Below, piece after piece: positions 22,321-35,072 of a stretch of DNA of 64,000 nucleotides. This DNA is from Ceriagrion tenellum (lineage: Eukaryota; Arthropoda; Insecta; Odonata; Coenagrionidae), in contig OY720634.1 in the NCBI GenBank assembly GCA_963169105.1, positions 120,006,430 to 120,070,429 on the forward strand, read 5' to 3'. The notes beneath the pieces are model-generated. The model saw only the letters and a list, made by a program, of their open reading frames with translations, did not search any database and was not told the DNA's origin. The translations under genes and the position numbers were made by a program. Within the stretch, counting starts at the first letter, position 1. Every line of letters starts with the position of its first letter.

Positions 22321-25076
22321 GATCAAGGAGATCAAGGTATCAAGAGCCTCAGCTTCGGCCCAGAATCATGGTTTACGGAATCGGCCTTGGTACTGCGATG
22401 TGGAAGGGAGCCGTCCATCAAGCAGTGTTCTGTTTTATATTTGGCAACCTTCATCACCAAATTTTATTTCAAATTTCCTCAATTTCTCATCTTACTTAAA
22501 GAATTCAATCATGCAATCACTACAATTACCCCTTTTCCAAGTGTACACATGGATTTTCTTAAGCTTTTACCATGTACTATAAGCAAACAATTCCATTTTC
22601 AAGTTCATAACCAAGTGTCACCAACCAGATGCAGCCCCACTAATCCAGGAATTAATGTCATCTGGTAAAATTTTCCTCTCGCCATAGTAATATTAATTTA
22701 AAACCTCCATAAAAATTTTTCTGAAACTCACCCTTTCGGACTTTCACTTTCTTCAGCCTCTCGTGCATTACATACCACAAACACAGTTCTACGAGTACAT
22801 ACTTACGTACCAAGCCGGACCAATCTAAGGGATACTAACTCGTTTATCCATACTAGCATCTCAACTGTCTCATTAGGGACCAAGTCTAGATCTTTACTGT
22901 CATGAATGCTACCTTCATCCTCTGGCAATCACGCAATCCCACCGTAATCAGTTGTGACAACGTCCTGCCCCTTGCACTTTGTTTCACAAGCACAATAAAT
23001 CCACTCGCTTCACTATTATTTTATTCGTAAACTAATTCTCTTTTGCGGACACAGCTCTCATTTCAAACTACCAAATGTCCATTTTACATTGTTGATGGGT
23101 AGCCTTAAACAGCTTCCGTCGCCCTTTGTAGCCTCGGTCTTTAAGGATAGTCTTCGACCCTTGGGATTAATAGATGAATAGAGTATACAAGGATGTCAGC
23201 CTTTGCAGTAGCAACGTGTATCTTTCCGTGCTAACATTTATGTTGATCAACTGGCCAGTTTTAACACAGTTTAGCCAGTACATTACCAGAGAAATCAAAC
23301 CTAGTATTACTCCAAACCCGCTTTCACTCTTCCACTTGAGCCCTTGAGCTAGTATCCCTTAAAAAAGTACAATCTCGCTAGCCATCATATCGTTGCCTAC
23401 GACTCACCACAAGGAAGTACACCTAAGCTGAGTAATGGTATACCGAGACTAAGTATTCGGTTAGGTTAATTATAAGGTTTAACTTTTATTAACATCATTT
23501 AACATTATTTGCCCTTAATTATAAGGTTTTACTATGTTGATAGTAAATCAATTTTATAGTATCGCAAACACTGTAGCAATTCATGAAATTCATGAATTCT
23601 ATTCAAGTAGGATTTTCATCCCTGTTTTTTGGAAAAATTCGATTCTTGTTGAGCTTGAGGTGATTGATTTCACCGGTGTCTTATTGTTAGCCAGTTCTTC
23701 CAGGTATTTGCTGGTAAATTATTGTTATGACCCAGCCCACTCACAGTTGCCGTTTCAGTGCTTTAAAAAATCGCAATCCATTTTTATTTATTCAAGCCAT
23801 AATTTCCTGGAGTAGACCGTATCTCAAGACCAGAGCACCCCGATTGCAGGTGCCGCCGTTCTATTTATCAAAAGCAGATGCCGTAGTTCTTCGGTTATTT
23901 GAACGTATTTCTGTTTTCACGTTCTTAGCCCATATATTCAATGGATTGTCATCCGTTCTCAATCCGACTACTCCAATTGGTAATCCAAAGCTTCGCTGTG
24001 AAAGACTTAGGCATCCAGACACGTTTTCAATTATCCTAGGAGGAACGAACGTATATGTCGTCGATGAATCCATTGCTTTTTAAGTGGGTCACACTCTCGT
24101 TGCCAGTAAGAGTGTATCCAATCCCTGCAGGAAAATTAGTACAGAGTTTCAATGTCAACATGGAACACGGAAAACATAACACCTGAATGTGTATTCACAG
24201 TTCGATGCACGAGTTTAATACGCAAACTACTAATGGCAGGGTCGAGGGCTATAATTTGGGAGGAATATGTGCCTCTTTCTCTCTGATTGCATCCGTATGA
24301 TCTTCCGATTTGTGTAGGGTAGGCATGTTAGATTATAAGTGTGTTATCTCTTGAATTAAATTTAATCTACCGATAATCATATTACCGAGCTCTAAATTCA
24401 TGCATAATGTAGGAATTGGAAAACCTTGCAGATTTGTGGAGTCATGGAATTGTAGAATATTTTGCTTAGGTGTAAAAGAAAGTCCCTTAGTCAATTAATA
24501 ATCCATAGGCATATCAATGGAATCTTTTTATAGGTATATTCGTTTAGCTGTCAGTTAAAATTACATGAAAATTGTCCGCTGGAACAGCCATATTCACGTC
24601 GATTTCTTGAATAGTAACCTTTGTGATTATGTTCACGTTTTAGATGTGAGGAGAAGTCAACAATCTTTTGACCAATGTGATTCTACAATCCATAGCTAGT
24701 TTGTTCAAATTACAATCGCGTACCCCTACATCTCTGGGAACATTTCCGTATTGAAAGTTCAGTTATATTGCGGTTTATTGGGAAAACATTTTACGCCGTA
24801 GTTTTGGCTCCTTATTTTTTTAAAATTTATTTCTAACCGATGAGCTTGTGACGGGTTTAGTTTTAGTAGTTATGGATTTTATGGAAATGATAATAAAATA
24901 AACCTTCGTAGCGGACTATTTTAAGTCAGTGTGAATACAACGGTTGATTTCATAATCCGCAGCAAAGTAACCGCTACTATCTTCAGAGGAAGGTGTGCGA
25001 GTCACCCGTGTGGGACTCGGGAATCATTTGCAGACGCACAACCTATCAATAAATATTCGAGCTTATCATTTATGTT
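22321..25076. other. Unannotated AT-rich DNA
   Basis: No gene supported. A short direct repeat (TTAATTATAAGGTTT at about 23466 and 23516) is the only regularity. Frames at 23534-23815 and 23727-24083 (118 aa) have no recognisable domain. Confidence 0.5.
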
Positions 25077-25575
25077 GAGAGTGGATTCACGTGAACCTCT
25101 GTAATACCCTTATACGTACAGTTCTGCCATACGGAAGTGAAACATGGACAATCACGGCCAAATCTGCTGAACTACTGGATAGCCTAGACAGAAGAATGCT
25201 GATAAGAATCTATAGACCAGAAAACAGTGAAGGGATATGGAGAAATCGGTGGAACCATGAAATATAGAACTGTACCTGAAATTTCCGCACGCATTAAGCT
25301 AATGAGGCTACGATGGGCAGGACATGCCCAGCGGATGTCAGAGACGAGGGTGGCAAATAAAAGTCTTATCGGAGGTTATGGGAGGAAAGAGGTCAGTGGG
25401 CAAACCAAGGGCAAGGTGGGAAGATAATATAAGCAAGGATGCAAGAGACCTACTAAGGATCAGGAACTGGAGAGAACAGTCAAGATACCGATGGATGGAG
25501 ACGGAAAATTGACGAGACCAAAGCTCAGCCAGGGCTGTAGCGCCATTGGAGAGAGCGAGAGAGTGGAGTCACGTG
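25077..25575 (+). mobile_element. 5'-truncated LINE with 17-bp target duplication
   Basis: The flanking copies GAGAGTGGATTCACGTG (25077-25093) and GAGAGTGGAGTCACGTG (25559-25575) differ at one base. This is the target-site duplication expected of a non-LTR retrotransposon. The insert (25094-25558) holds only the C-terminal end of the LINE ORF. It finishes in a purine-rich GAGAGAGCGAGA tail. The second flank is itself part of a 20-nt tandem duplication (CACGTGGAGTCACAACA at 25570 and 25590). Confidence 0.82.
25105..25537 (+). pseudogene. LINE reverse-transcriptase C-terminal fragment, multiple frameshifts
   Basis: The first frame reads TLIRTVLPYGSETWTITAKS, then a basic segment with DRRMLIRIYRP, the LINE motif after the RT thumb. 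Near 25256 the reading shifts frame and continues as RLRWAGHAQRMSETRVANK. Near 25365-25380 it shifts again to GGKRSVGKPRARWEDNI ... NWREQSRYRW, and it ends at a stop about 25535-25537 (after K-A-Q-P-G-L). At least two frameshifts are needed, so no protein can be made. No catalytic core is present. RTE-like or related clade by the tail motifs. Confidence 0.8.
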
Positions 25576-25606
25576 GAGTCACAACATTTCACGTGGAGTC
25601 ACAACA

Positions 25607-28600
25607 ATATCAAATTCTTTACTAGCTAAACACGGTGTTTTTAACCTGCTCTGGGCCCATGCTTTGCTCAACGTTAAAGAACTTATTAGTACGCAACTAT
25701 TGATTACCTCATGGTACACATTCCCCTTGGAATCGATTGAATATGGAAGAGTTTGTCTTTTCGTCAGAAGCTAGTCGATAAATATGGAAAAAGAGCCAAG
25801 TGAGGGGAAAGTTCATATAATTAGGATGGAAAATTTGTGGAGACTGCCTCTCTCTCTCTTCTGAATGAAAATTTAAAAATTAAGTGACTGCGTTTCAATC
25901 CTAACACCAAAATATTGTATTACATTTGCTTCTACAGCATGACTGACCATCTGGTGAGGTTTCTAAGTTATTTATTATAGTGGTGTATAACCCATTAATT
26001 AGTCGTGCATTTTTCCTTGGCTTTAGAAAAAAGAATTTTTGTCTATACCCCTCTCATTTATCGATGAAAAGTTATGTAAGCCTCTTTTTTCAGTAAGGTA
26101 TCAAGCACATAGATTCCCTGAGGCTTCATGAGACACGACTAAAATGGCCCTATATTATTTATTTAGTCATATCATTAATGCTAGTACTGTTTATAGTATT
26201 GTAAATTATAGAATTCATAACAATGTACATGCGTACTTGATTATATACATAAAAAAACTGGTATAAATATAAAAATGAAATATCAATGTCACACTGAATC
26301 ATATAGGTTCCAGAGTTCGCGATAAATGTGAATGGAACGCTGGGTAAATTTGATATTTGTCAAATTAAAAAATGGTTATGCTAATCAAATTTGAAATTAT
26401 ACTTTTATCTTCCGGTTCCTCTTATCTTTTATTTTACTATTTTATCTCCCTTCTTTTGGACCCTCTGAATTATCACTCCCCCAACCAGCTAGGAAAAGAA
26501 AAAGCTGTAATTTTGCTAATATCACCGAGTGTATGCGTAAATGTATATCGCTTTTTATCACATCCTGCATTCCATTCCATTAACTTTGATCCTGAATCCA
26601 TCATATTTATAGATGTGGAAGAATAAATGGGTATCATTGTTTCAGGGAATATGTTTTAATATCGATCATGACGTGAGGAAATACTGTGCTTAACATTCCT
26701 ATTATATATAAGTATAGTAATGTACTCCTATGGGCATGTATACTACCCTGACCCAAATCTCATTGCTTTCACTTATTAGGGAGAAGAAGAGAGCATTAGG
26801 ATGCCCATGACAGTATTAAAGGAGTGTTCGATAGCGTGAGAAGTCTCAAATTTCCTCACTAATATAATATTCTTTAGTGACAAAGTGGAGATTGATTAGT
26901 ATAATTAGCGTAAGCCATCAGCAACGGTGCAGGGCATGATACTGTTTGGAATCCTTGTCTTTGATTAACATAAATGGTTAACGGCCGTAATAAACTGTTA
27001 AATGAAATACTGGTGTCATGCACATCAAATTCCATTGAGTAACTCATGCCTCCCATTGGTATTCATCTAGTTACTCACTGGGGCCATAAACGTTCCGTAA
27101 CTCTATCCGCGCTCAAACATGCTCTCAAATTCGGAATGAGCGTCTTTGCTTATCGAAGACGTAATCCTCTATTACCATAGTTCCTAGAAAAGCCATTCAA
27201 TAAAATATGATGTTGGTAGATGATTTATAGCTAGACGAGTAAAACTTTTGTATGCCGGCGGAAATAATTTATATCACGGAATCCTTGTTAATGTCTATAT
27301 TGTACTTTTCTCATGACTCTACCGTTTTGAAAAGGGCTACATAATCAATCTTACTCTGAACCCTTGGGCTTCATGCATTTGAACTGCAAACCACTGATCC
27401 CCAAAAGTGTTAAGAAATGAAAAGATCTTTTGGAACAAATTTTCTCTCGTATTTTTATTCGTTTACCGTCCAGTACATACTAACAAACCTCATTAAAATC
27501 TAATTATCGTGTTTTAGTCATTGCTAAAAAAGGACTATACCTGAATTTATCCAAAATAAAATTGTCTGCCCTGGTCGTCTGTCCGGTTGAAAATTTGTCC
27601 CGTCCGTCACTGACATGTCCCAGAATGATTCCTTTAATGCCTGATTTCAATCAAACGGAGAAATAGGCAGCAAAAAATGTGAGAAGAGAATTTTTTCTAA
27701 TCGGAAATATCAAATTGTACCACTCATCCTCGAGATTTTGCATTCGGTCCAGAGGAATTCAAAGATGGGGGTGGCGAAGAGTTCAGCGATCTTGGTAATA
27801 ACGAAATTCTAACTATGTACTCCAGACTTTTCCGCTGGAGCAAGTCACCGCAGCCACCAGTCATCATTATAGTTTTTAATGATTGATTAAATCATTAAAT
27901 AGCCGAACAACACAGATTCAATTTTTACAAAAAACTTCCCTATCTTGTCCTAGTTTTCGTATCTGCAAAACTATACATGTCCTAGCTTGGAAGCATGAGA
28001 ATATGCCTACTCTAAGCACAAGAAGTAGACCATTATTGTAATTTTCCATGCTAAAAGAAATTATTCAACCGAGTTAAGCATTTTCAAGCAATCGCATTCC
28101 TTTGAAATGTGGACGATAAACCTGATGCACCGTTTAGGAAGCACCCAACGATTCATATTTACACCCTAATTCTAATTCCTTATCTGTATAGCAGTCGTTG
28201 GTGATGAAATCCATGTTCGTATTGACTCCTAAGCCTTCTACGTTTAATTCGTGACCCTGTTGTGTTTAAGTGTCATATGATGGTGTAATTTAAGTTAGTG
28301 GTTATCCTGTGATAGTGAAGACTGAGGATAGTAAGCGCTGTGGAAATTAGTCAAACTAATAGCAAAGTCACCGACCCTACTATCGAATTATGATTGACGA
28401 ACTACTATTTTACTATTTGAACTTATTATACTATTATTTGAACAACTATTTATGATTGAAAAACCACTGAAGTCACCCTGTATGGTATAGGAAGTCGAAG
28501 AATCGCAATCGCGCGAAAAAGTCCCCTCCAGTGGTAGCGCCAATTGCAAAGGTTGTGTTTCTTTGTAAATTTATTTTTCCCATAATAATCTGGGGTTTGA

Positions 28601-29423
28601 AATCAGAGCGCCATTTGGACACATTTCCGACTCCTTCCAGTACCCACCTTAATCAAATCCCCGTAACCCGTGAGGCAGCCGCTTGACTCGCTGGGTAATT
28701 TTGAAGTTTCTTCAGTACCTCACGCAAAGACCAGGGATTCGACAATCCTTCACTAGCCATTAATAATTTCATAATCCTTTCGTCCAGGTATTCATGCATA
28801 ATACGTATAGTGACGTAAGTGTATATTATTAGCGTTATATTGTCCTTGAAAGTACACGTTCCTGTTCCGGAGCCACGGTGAAGAGAGTTACGATATCAGT
28901 ACATGCGCGGAATGAGAAAAATCTCAAGAACTTTGACGCATCGGCCTTGTACTGCTCGACAACGGTCCGTCACATAGGAACAATGTGATCGACACTACAT
29001 TGAAACAGATGAGAGAGTTCCAAAAAGTCTCCAATCCATTATGCTTGAACTTCTCACGTGATCACCACAGTTCCGGAGCATCAAAGCTAAATAGTGTCAC
29101 AGTTCTGAATCGTAACAGCTCCAGAGCGTTATAGTTTTGGGCCAGCATGAATGACAAAACTTCACTGACGTGGAGCGAAAAAACGATAAACTACATTTTT
29201 TCCGTAGACGTGATTCCCTTTATCCTATCACATCAGTGAATCATGACGAAAAGATCCATTTGGCGAAATTGCAGGACGCGATATTACACCCCATCTCCAG
29301 CTACTGTGTAAATTTTGAGACTCGAAGTTTGTGCTCAAAACGAATAATATGTGCTAAACATTTAATGTCATGTAAATTAGCATACGTAAATGGACTGTAT
29401 CAACTATCGGCCACCTTCTTGCG
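25607..29423. other. Unannotated AT-rich DNA
   Basis: No supported gene or element. It includes short frames at 26372-26626 and 26874-27056 without domains. Confidence 0.5.
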
Positions 29424-29681
29424 ATGCATTGCATAGTAAATTTAATATCTATTGTGGCTTTGTGTTTTATTTACTTACAAGCGGACTTAACGAGCAATAT
29501 TTATCCCAAAGCAACAGCAATAAATCGTGGCTTTGGATCAAATTTCATCCGACAAGGTTTTAAAGAAAAGCAGCCACAGGTTGCGCCTGTAGATAAATTA
29601 AGTGGGATGGCGTATGAGGGCGGAAAGTGGAGTTACGGAGGTTTTAGTATGAAAGGATTGCAAATGGGGCGGACATGGTGA
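29424..29681 (+). CDS. Candidate small secreted protein (85 aa), unrecognised
   Basis: The ORF starts at an ATG with G at -3 (ttgcgATGc). It opens with a signal-peptide-like segment, residues 2-20 (HCIVNLISIVALCFIYLQA), with a plausible cleavage after LQA. The remaining ~65 residues are unlike random translation of AT-rich DNA: rich in Gly, Lys and Gln, with GFGSNFIRQGFKEKQ near residues 36-50 and a Gly/Tyr/Trp part (EGGKWSYGGFSMKG) near the C-terminus. No cysteine pairs and no dibasic-flanked peptide repeats are evident, and I recognise no family. Alternatively cttacaag near 29480 is a splice acceptor and only the second part is an exon. No neighbouring exon or poly(A) signal was found, so confidence is low. 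Confidence 0.3.
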   Translation: MHCIVNLISIVALCFIYLQADLTSNIYPKATAINRGFGSNFIRQGFKEKQPQVAPVDKLSGMAYEGGKWSYGGFSMKGLQMGRTW

Positions 29682-30340
29682 AAGGAATAATTTTACCAGA
29701 AAAAAAAGTCAAATTGCACATCTATGGAGACCCGTTTCTCCACAAAAAAAATGATACAGGCTTTTCTACTGAGCATATTTTGGCAAATGTAATGCTTTTG
29801 GTTTGAGTAATGCTGTAAAAACAAATCGGAAGATAATCTCTTATTCGTACAATCTCCCCTCCAATAATTCTATTTTTTTAAATCTCTAAATCGTTTTGAA
29901 TTCTTGATTGTCACTGGCCATACCGTTAGGAATGACTATTTTTTCCATAAAGAAGCGTGAGTCTTTACAAGAGGCTGAAATATAAATTTTAAACTAAATA
30001 TGGTGCAGTAGTTGCGTTTTTGGGGATATTTCATTTAATATCCAAGCCTTTCTGGTCTAAAATTGCTCTGCTCAGCTACAATAATAAAAAAATTGTTATA
30101 TTTAGCATCCCAAATTAGTTTTATTAAGGCATTGTATTATCAGAAATTTTGGTAATTTTAATAATATATCGTGGAAGAATTTACAAAGGCTGTTTAATGA
30201 ATAAATATTATGAATTTTAAAGCACATAATTTGCAGTGTTAAACTGTAATTTTTTATTAGATGAGAGAGTAATGGTGTACATAATATATATTTCATTTAC
30301 TTAACCATTTCCACTGCCGGTAAGGATAAAAATTATCTTA
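29682..30340. other. Unannotated AT-rich DNA
   Basis: No feature seen. The 64-aa minus-strand frame at 30102-30296 is AT-rich and unremarkable. Confidence 0.5.
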
Positions 30341-31320
30341 TTTATTTATTTATTTATAGAGTTAAACGTTTGCCCAACAATATAATTACAGGGCAAACAA
30401 AACAAAAAAGATGAAAATACAAAACATATTGGAATCAATTGAATTTTACACAAATTTCGAAACATATCAAGAAACTATATCATTTATCAATTTCCAAAAG
30501 AGACTTCTTTTTTGACATAAATCAATTATATCACAGTACATGTTAAAAGATCGGCACATTCTATTCAGTGGTGAGTTTTCACAGTAGTTTAACTTTACCA
30601 TACTCAACTTAAATTTCCTTGATAACCTCACATTGATACTAGGCACTACAAAATTAATTTTTCTAATTAGGTCACTATTTCTTCCAGTATTAAGTAAATT
30701 ATATAAGTAAGATAGATTACACATGATTCTTCTTTTTTGCAAAAATTGAAAATCAAACACTTTTACCAAAGTTTCCTAGCTAACATAATTTTCATACATT
30801 GGATAAACATTATATTGGGTATAATATAGATAACGTAAAAACCTTTTTTGTACCCTCTCCAATATTTGAACATGTTTCTTACTATGAGGATTCCATACTA
30901 CAGAAGCATACTCCAACTTACATCTTACAAAGGACAAGTACAGCATTTTGAGAGATTTCTCAGACTTAAAGTACCTTGACATTAGGTTTACAAAACCCAA
31001 TAATCTTTGAGCTGAGAGAGCTATGTCAGAGATATGTGGAGCAAAAGACATTGAAGAATCAAATATAACCCCTAAGTCTTTTATTTGATATACCTGCTTT
31101 AATGATAGACCTTCCATTCTATATTCATAATTAACAGTAATCTTCTTCGTAGAGAATGTCAATTGGTAACATTTCTCTACATTAAAATACATTTTGTTTT
31201 CATAAGACCATTTAACCAGATTGTCCAAATCTTCTTGCAATTTTAAACAATCGTCAACTCTACTCACTTTTTGAACACCTTAATATCATCGCCAAACATG
31301 AAGCATTGTGAGTGTTGTGT
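30341..31320 (-). mobile_element. 5'-truncated CR1/Jockey-like LINE
   Basis: The 3' end on the minus strand is a (TAAA)n run (30341-30358 on plus: tttatttatttattta), typical of this LINE group. The 5' end is cut inside the reverse transcriptase, just before the catalytic Asp-Asp motif. It adjoins a short tandem array of ATGTACAAAT-like units (31322-31385). No clear target duplication is visible. Confidence 0.8.
30467..31315 (-). pseudogene. LINE reverse transcriptase C-terminal part, frameshift and internal stop
   Basis: Read on the minus strand, the remnant begins with C-F-M-F-G-D-D-I-K-V-F-K-K, the RT catalytic box (normally F/Y-A-D-D; here FGDD). A one-base deletion near 31268 shifts the frame. 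It then continues as SRVDDCLKLQEDLDNLVKW ... IKDLGVIFDSSMSFAPHI ... LEYASVVWNPHSKKH, all standard CR1/Jockey-group RT and thumb motifs. An in-frame TAG at 30776-30778 interrupts it. The same frame resumes with FLQKRR ... INFVVPSINVR ... NSPLNRMCRSFN, the conserved C-terminal tail. Three lesions (truncation, frameshift, stop) make it dead. Confidence 0.88.
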
Positions 31321-31321
31321 A

Positions 31322-31385
31322 CAAATACAAATGTACAAATATGCTTATGTACAAATGTATGTATAATACTTATGTACAAATAAGC
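31322..31385 (+). repeat. Short tandem-like array of TATGTACAAAT units
   Basis: Four imperfect copies of (T)ATGTACAAAT, separated by short AT-rich spacers, lie directly against the truncated 5' end of the LINE. It may have formed during the insertion or have been the target. Confidence 0.6.
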
Positions 31386-34079
31386 GTTTCATAGGGTCTT
31401 TAATAGTATGTAAACTCTCAATATGTCTCTCCTTTTAACTCCTATTCTATATTACGTATCTGCCTTAATAAACTTCATGTTCGAAATATATTGTTTCCAT
31501 AAATTTTAAAAGATATTTCCGTGAGAATCAGAAAGACTTGGAAGCGTATTGGCCCTGCTAGTCAAGCTCAAGTTATTTCGAATGTGACCGTTTCTCGTTG
31601 AGATATTTCGCGACAGGCTTATTATTGCAACATAATGTGGCAATTTTTTTTTTTTAATTTCAAGTTTTGAACGATAGGCGATCGATTTTGTGCGATTGAA
31701 GCTGATTTTGGACATTCAAAATAGCTAAAGAAAATGCTCCGTTAATTACTGTGAGCATTTTCAGAGGAAAAAGAATTCTTTTGTTGTTAGAATATACAAT
31801 ATAATTCAGTCTGAGCTTCATGTCATATAAAGTCGTGTTCTGATGTTCGATCTCATTCAACCCGTATTGTGTTCCTCGAAATTAGTAGTTATCTTAAAGT
31901 TTCTAACATCACTAATGTTACGCTCGGCCGGCGACTTCCTGTGGAAAAGTAGACTCATCAGTATGTTGGATAAACCAATTAAGGGAACGGTTGCATATCG
32001 TTGAATTTCGCAACGTTTCTGGGCTTCCAATGGTGTGAGATGCAGATTTATTGACTCAAAGGAGATTGGCCTTAATTGTGTTCTGGCGGCTACTTGAGGC
32101 CCTTGTGTTTCTTCTCCCACTAAACTTCCGTCTGATGACGCCAGTGATCACAAACCGAGTGAAGAAATCAGTGCGCAGAATCAGTCATTAGCATGTGATA
32201 ATGGGGTGACCATTTTTGCTCTTAATTGATTACTTGTGATCTTGTATCAGTTTAACCTTCATTCTGAATGAACGTGACGCGAGCTTTGTGTCGCCATTTC
32301 GTCGCGGAGTACATGCGTAAAGGTGTTGGGAGTCGTTATTAATGCAGAGAAGAGAAACATTAGTTGAAACTTTAGAGTGGCTTTGATTCAGTGTAAAACG
32401 TTGCCTGAAACCATTTTTCCAAGAGGAAGAGAGGTATCAGATTTTCTAAGCATTGACGTGCAACAACGACGGTGGTACCTCTCTCTCAAACAACCACTGT
32501 AATAGCAATAGGCTATTTTTTAATTTTGCAATCATTTGGTGAAAATGTCATATTGTATTTAATGTGTGTATCTTCAAAGGTTAATTAAACTGGTAAATAC
32601 CTGAGTTTAAATCATCCGGCACTGATCACGACAAGGTATGAGTATTTTCAATACTTTGATGTCACCATCCATCAAATATTACATGGATATAATGCGTTCC
32701 ACCAAATTATTTTTCCAACAAAACATGTGCCTCGTAACTTCAGTTCAACTTTCAGCTATTCTTTTTGAGTGAAACAGGTAAATATTTGAAAACGACTTAT
32801 ATCAAACGGAACCATCGTTTTTTCTTATCAATAACGTTAGGCTTAAATGCTATTGCTCTGGTTCCGTTCATGTTTCCGCTTAGATACTTAGCAAGTTTAC
32901 TAAACACGCGCTGAAACATTCAATCTGAGCCATTATGTGTTTCAGCATGGTCCAGAAGTATTTATAGTAACCTTAATAATCACTCCATTTTATAAATTCG
33001 GTGGATTCTTACCATCCACTAAGCGTCGTACGATGTCATTCGCTTTCCAACTCTTACTTCTCAGGTTGTAAAATAATAAATTTGACTTAAAAGTAAAATC
33101 TGAATTTTTAACATCTATTTTTGCTGTAAATTATGCGTAACCCTTTTTTTGTATCAAAAACGCTTTGAAGTCAGATCATTTGGAAGTATAATTACCTGAG
33201 TTGAATCCCTTCGAAGTTTTAGCGATGTAAATTGGTCCACACTAGTTATGTTGGCCTGAAAATGAGAATTCAAATTAGTCTTCTATTTTCGTTATTCATA
33301 CCTTTTGTACTGATTTTTTAAAGGTACTACTTCAGACTTCATGTAAACTAAAGTTGAAAGAATCTTTAGTCAACAATCACATCAAAATTTAGATTTGAAC
33401 GCCTTCTATGATAGATTTTTGAACGTGGCTCAGGAATTGGCCCAGGACAGGGAAAACAGCATGTTTCGTCTATAACATAAACCCAATGTTTGCCGTAATA
33501 AGATGATTTTTAGTAATTATAAGGAATACAAAAGAACCACTTTCACATTTACTTTTTTTCTTAGAGTGATGTAATTCTGACCCTATTTTATTTTGAAAAC
33601 AATCCGATCCTCATAAAGGTTAAATGTAGATATATTACCCACAAAATTCAAAACCTTACGTTTACTAACCTTATTATTTAGTGCGGATTGCGTCATTGGA
33701 AAATAATTATTAGGTGACTCTGATACATTTTGGAGCTCACGAGGGAGTTCATTCCGCAATATTATTGGAGTATCTATCTCCTACTCTCAGCATGTGACGA
33801 TATGGTCCCATTATGCCCCAGTATTCGTATTTATAGAGTCATGAAAAAGATCATCAAGGTCATTAAAAAGAAATTTGTGCTGCAATTTTTTCCATGCGGA
33901 ACTAAATATCATTATGAGCTGGCTCTTTGTCTTTAAAGCCTGCAACACAATGTCTCGAGTAAGGTTTTTACTGACATAACCTCCCGGCAGTGTCGAGGGG
34001 GGCCAAAATGATGGCTAAAATAATACATCCGAGGCTCCCTCAGAGGCAATTTCTCGAAGACTTAGAGCAACCCCTAGCT
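31386..34079. other. Unannotated AT-rich DNA
   Basis: No feature supported. The minus frame at 31857-32120 has no domain. Confidence 0.5.
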
Positions 34080-34480
34080 TCTACGCACACTCACCCATTG
34101 GAGAGCTTGTGGAATTGAAGGTTCCATTAAGGAAACGCACCGTGCAGATACAATAAACTTCCTTTCGAAGGAGGAGTAAGAGGAGGCGAGGTCGGGCGGC
34201 TGCGGCGAAGATTCGCGCCATTCCCTTACACACCGTGTGCGTCGTCGACCGAGCCGAATTAAATGACACGGGTAACAATCTCTCTCTCTCTCTCTCCCCG
34301 TCCCTTAATTGCTTATGTAAACGGTCGACGCCCTTTCTCTCCCTTTCTCGCGACGCGACGCGACACCAATCCGCGCCCTTCGGATGTTTTGTATATCCTC
34401 TTGGGCCGCCACCTCGGTCGGTGTAGGTGTAAGAAGAAGATGGTTGCCGAGAGAAAGGGATATTAAGAGGTGATAAGGGG
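34080..34480. promoter_or_regulatory. GC-rich island with (CT)n, possible promoter region
   Basis: A CpG-rich block (e.g. gcgacgcgacgcgacacc near 34350) contains a TC run at about 34280-34297. It supports a 179-aa minus-strand frame (34081-34620) and shorter plus frames. The frame contains low-complexity R-E-R-E-R-E-R runs encoded by the (GA)n tract and no domain, so I do not call it a gene. GAGA-type tract plus CpG enrichment resembles arthropod promoters; function is inferred only. Confidence 0.3.
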
Positions 34481-35072
34481 GGATAGGAATTTCGGCATAT
34501 TAGGAGTTTCATGCCTCTAAGATGGTGGAAATTCATCCCAGTGAACAGTTCGTTGTTGCCAGAAGCGGATAAAATCGCTCTTCCATTCTCATTCTCTCGG
34601 CATTCAAAAGATTCACGCAAGTATCCGAACGATTATAAGTTCCATCGTGGAATTATTATCGTAATTAGAGTTAGCCTATCGATAGATTAGATAGGTTAGT
34701 CTGTGCATAGAATCCATAATGTCATCCATTCTTCTTCTTGCTTAGAGGGTTTGATCTAATCTCATATTTTACAAATTTTATACACATGGAAGTAGAATCC
34801 GGTCCGTGACGTTGACTGTTTTATGCTGGCAAGTCATTTAAGCCTGTAATGCATTATTTTCAGAGTTTGATACAATTACCTCTGGTAAAATTTCAAAACA
34901 GCTGGATCTCCTCACTCGATTTATTTTTTCGGCTTGGCGTACATTTAACTCTCTTCATCTTATTAATCAACCTTGCTCTCTTTCTTCCGTCATTTCAGTT
35001 TCTCATCATCCATTCTCTTTCGCAACCTTTAGCGTTTCATCTCATTGCTCTTATTCTCTGTTGCATCTTCTT
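34481..35072. other. Unannotated DNA
   Basis: No feature seen. Confidence 0.5.

Noticed and set aside
31322..31385. CRISPR-like array
   Set aside because: Units are short, irregular and AT-rich, in a eukaryotic setting; it is a simple tandem repeat.
34081..34620. 179-aa minus-strand ORF as a gene
   Set aside because: It contains Arg-Glu runs encoded by a (GA)n tract and lies in a GC-rich island; no domain or splice context.
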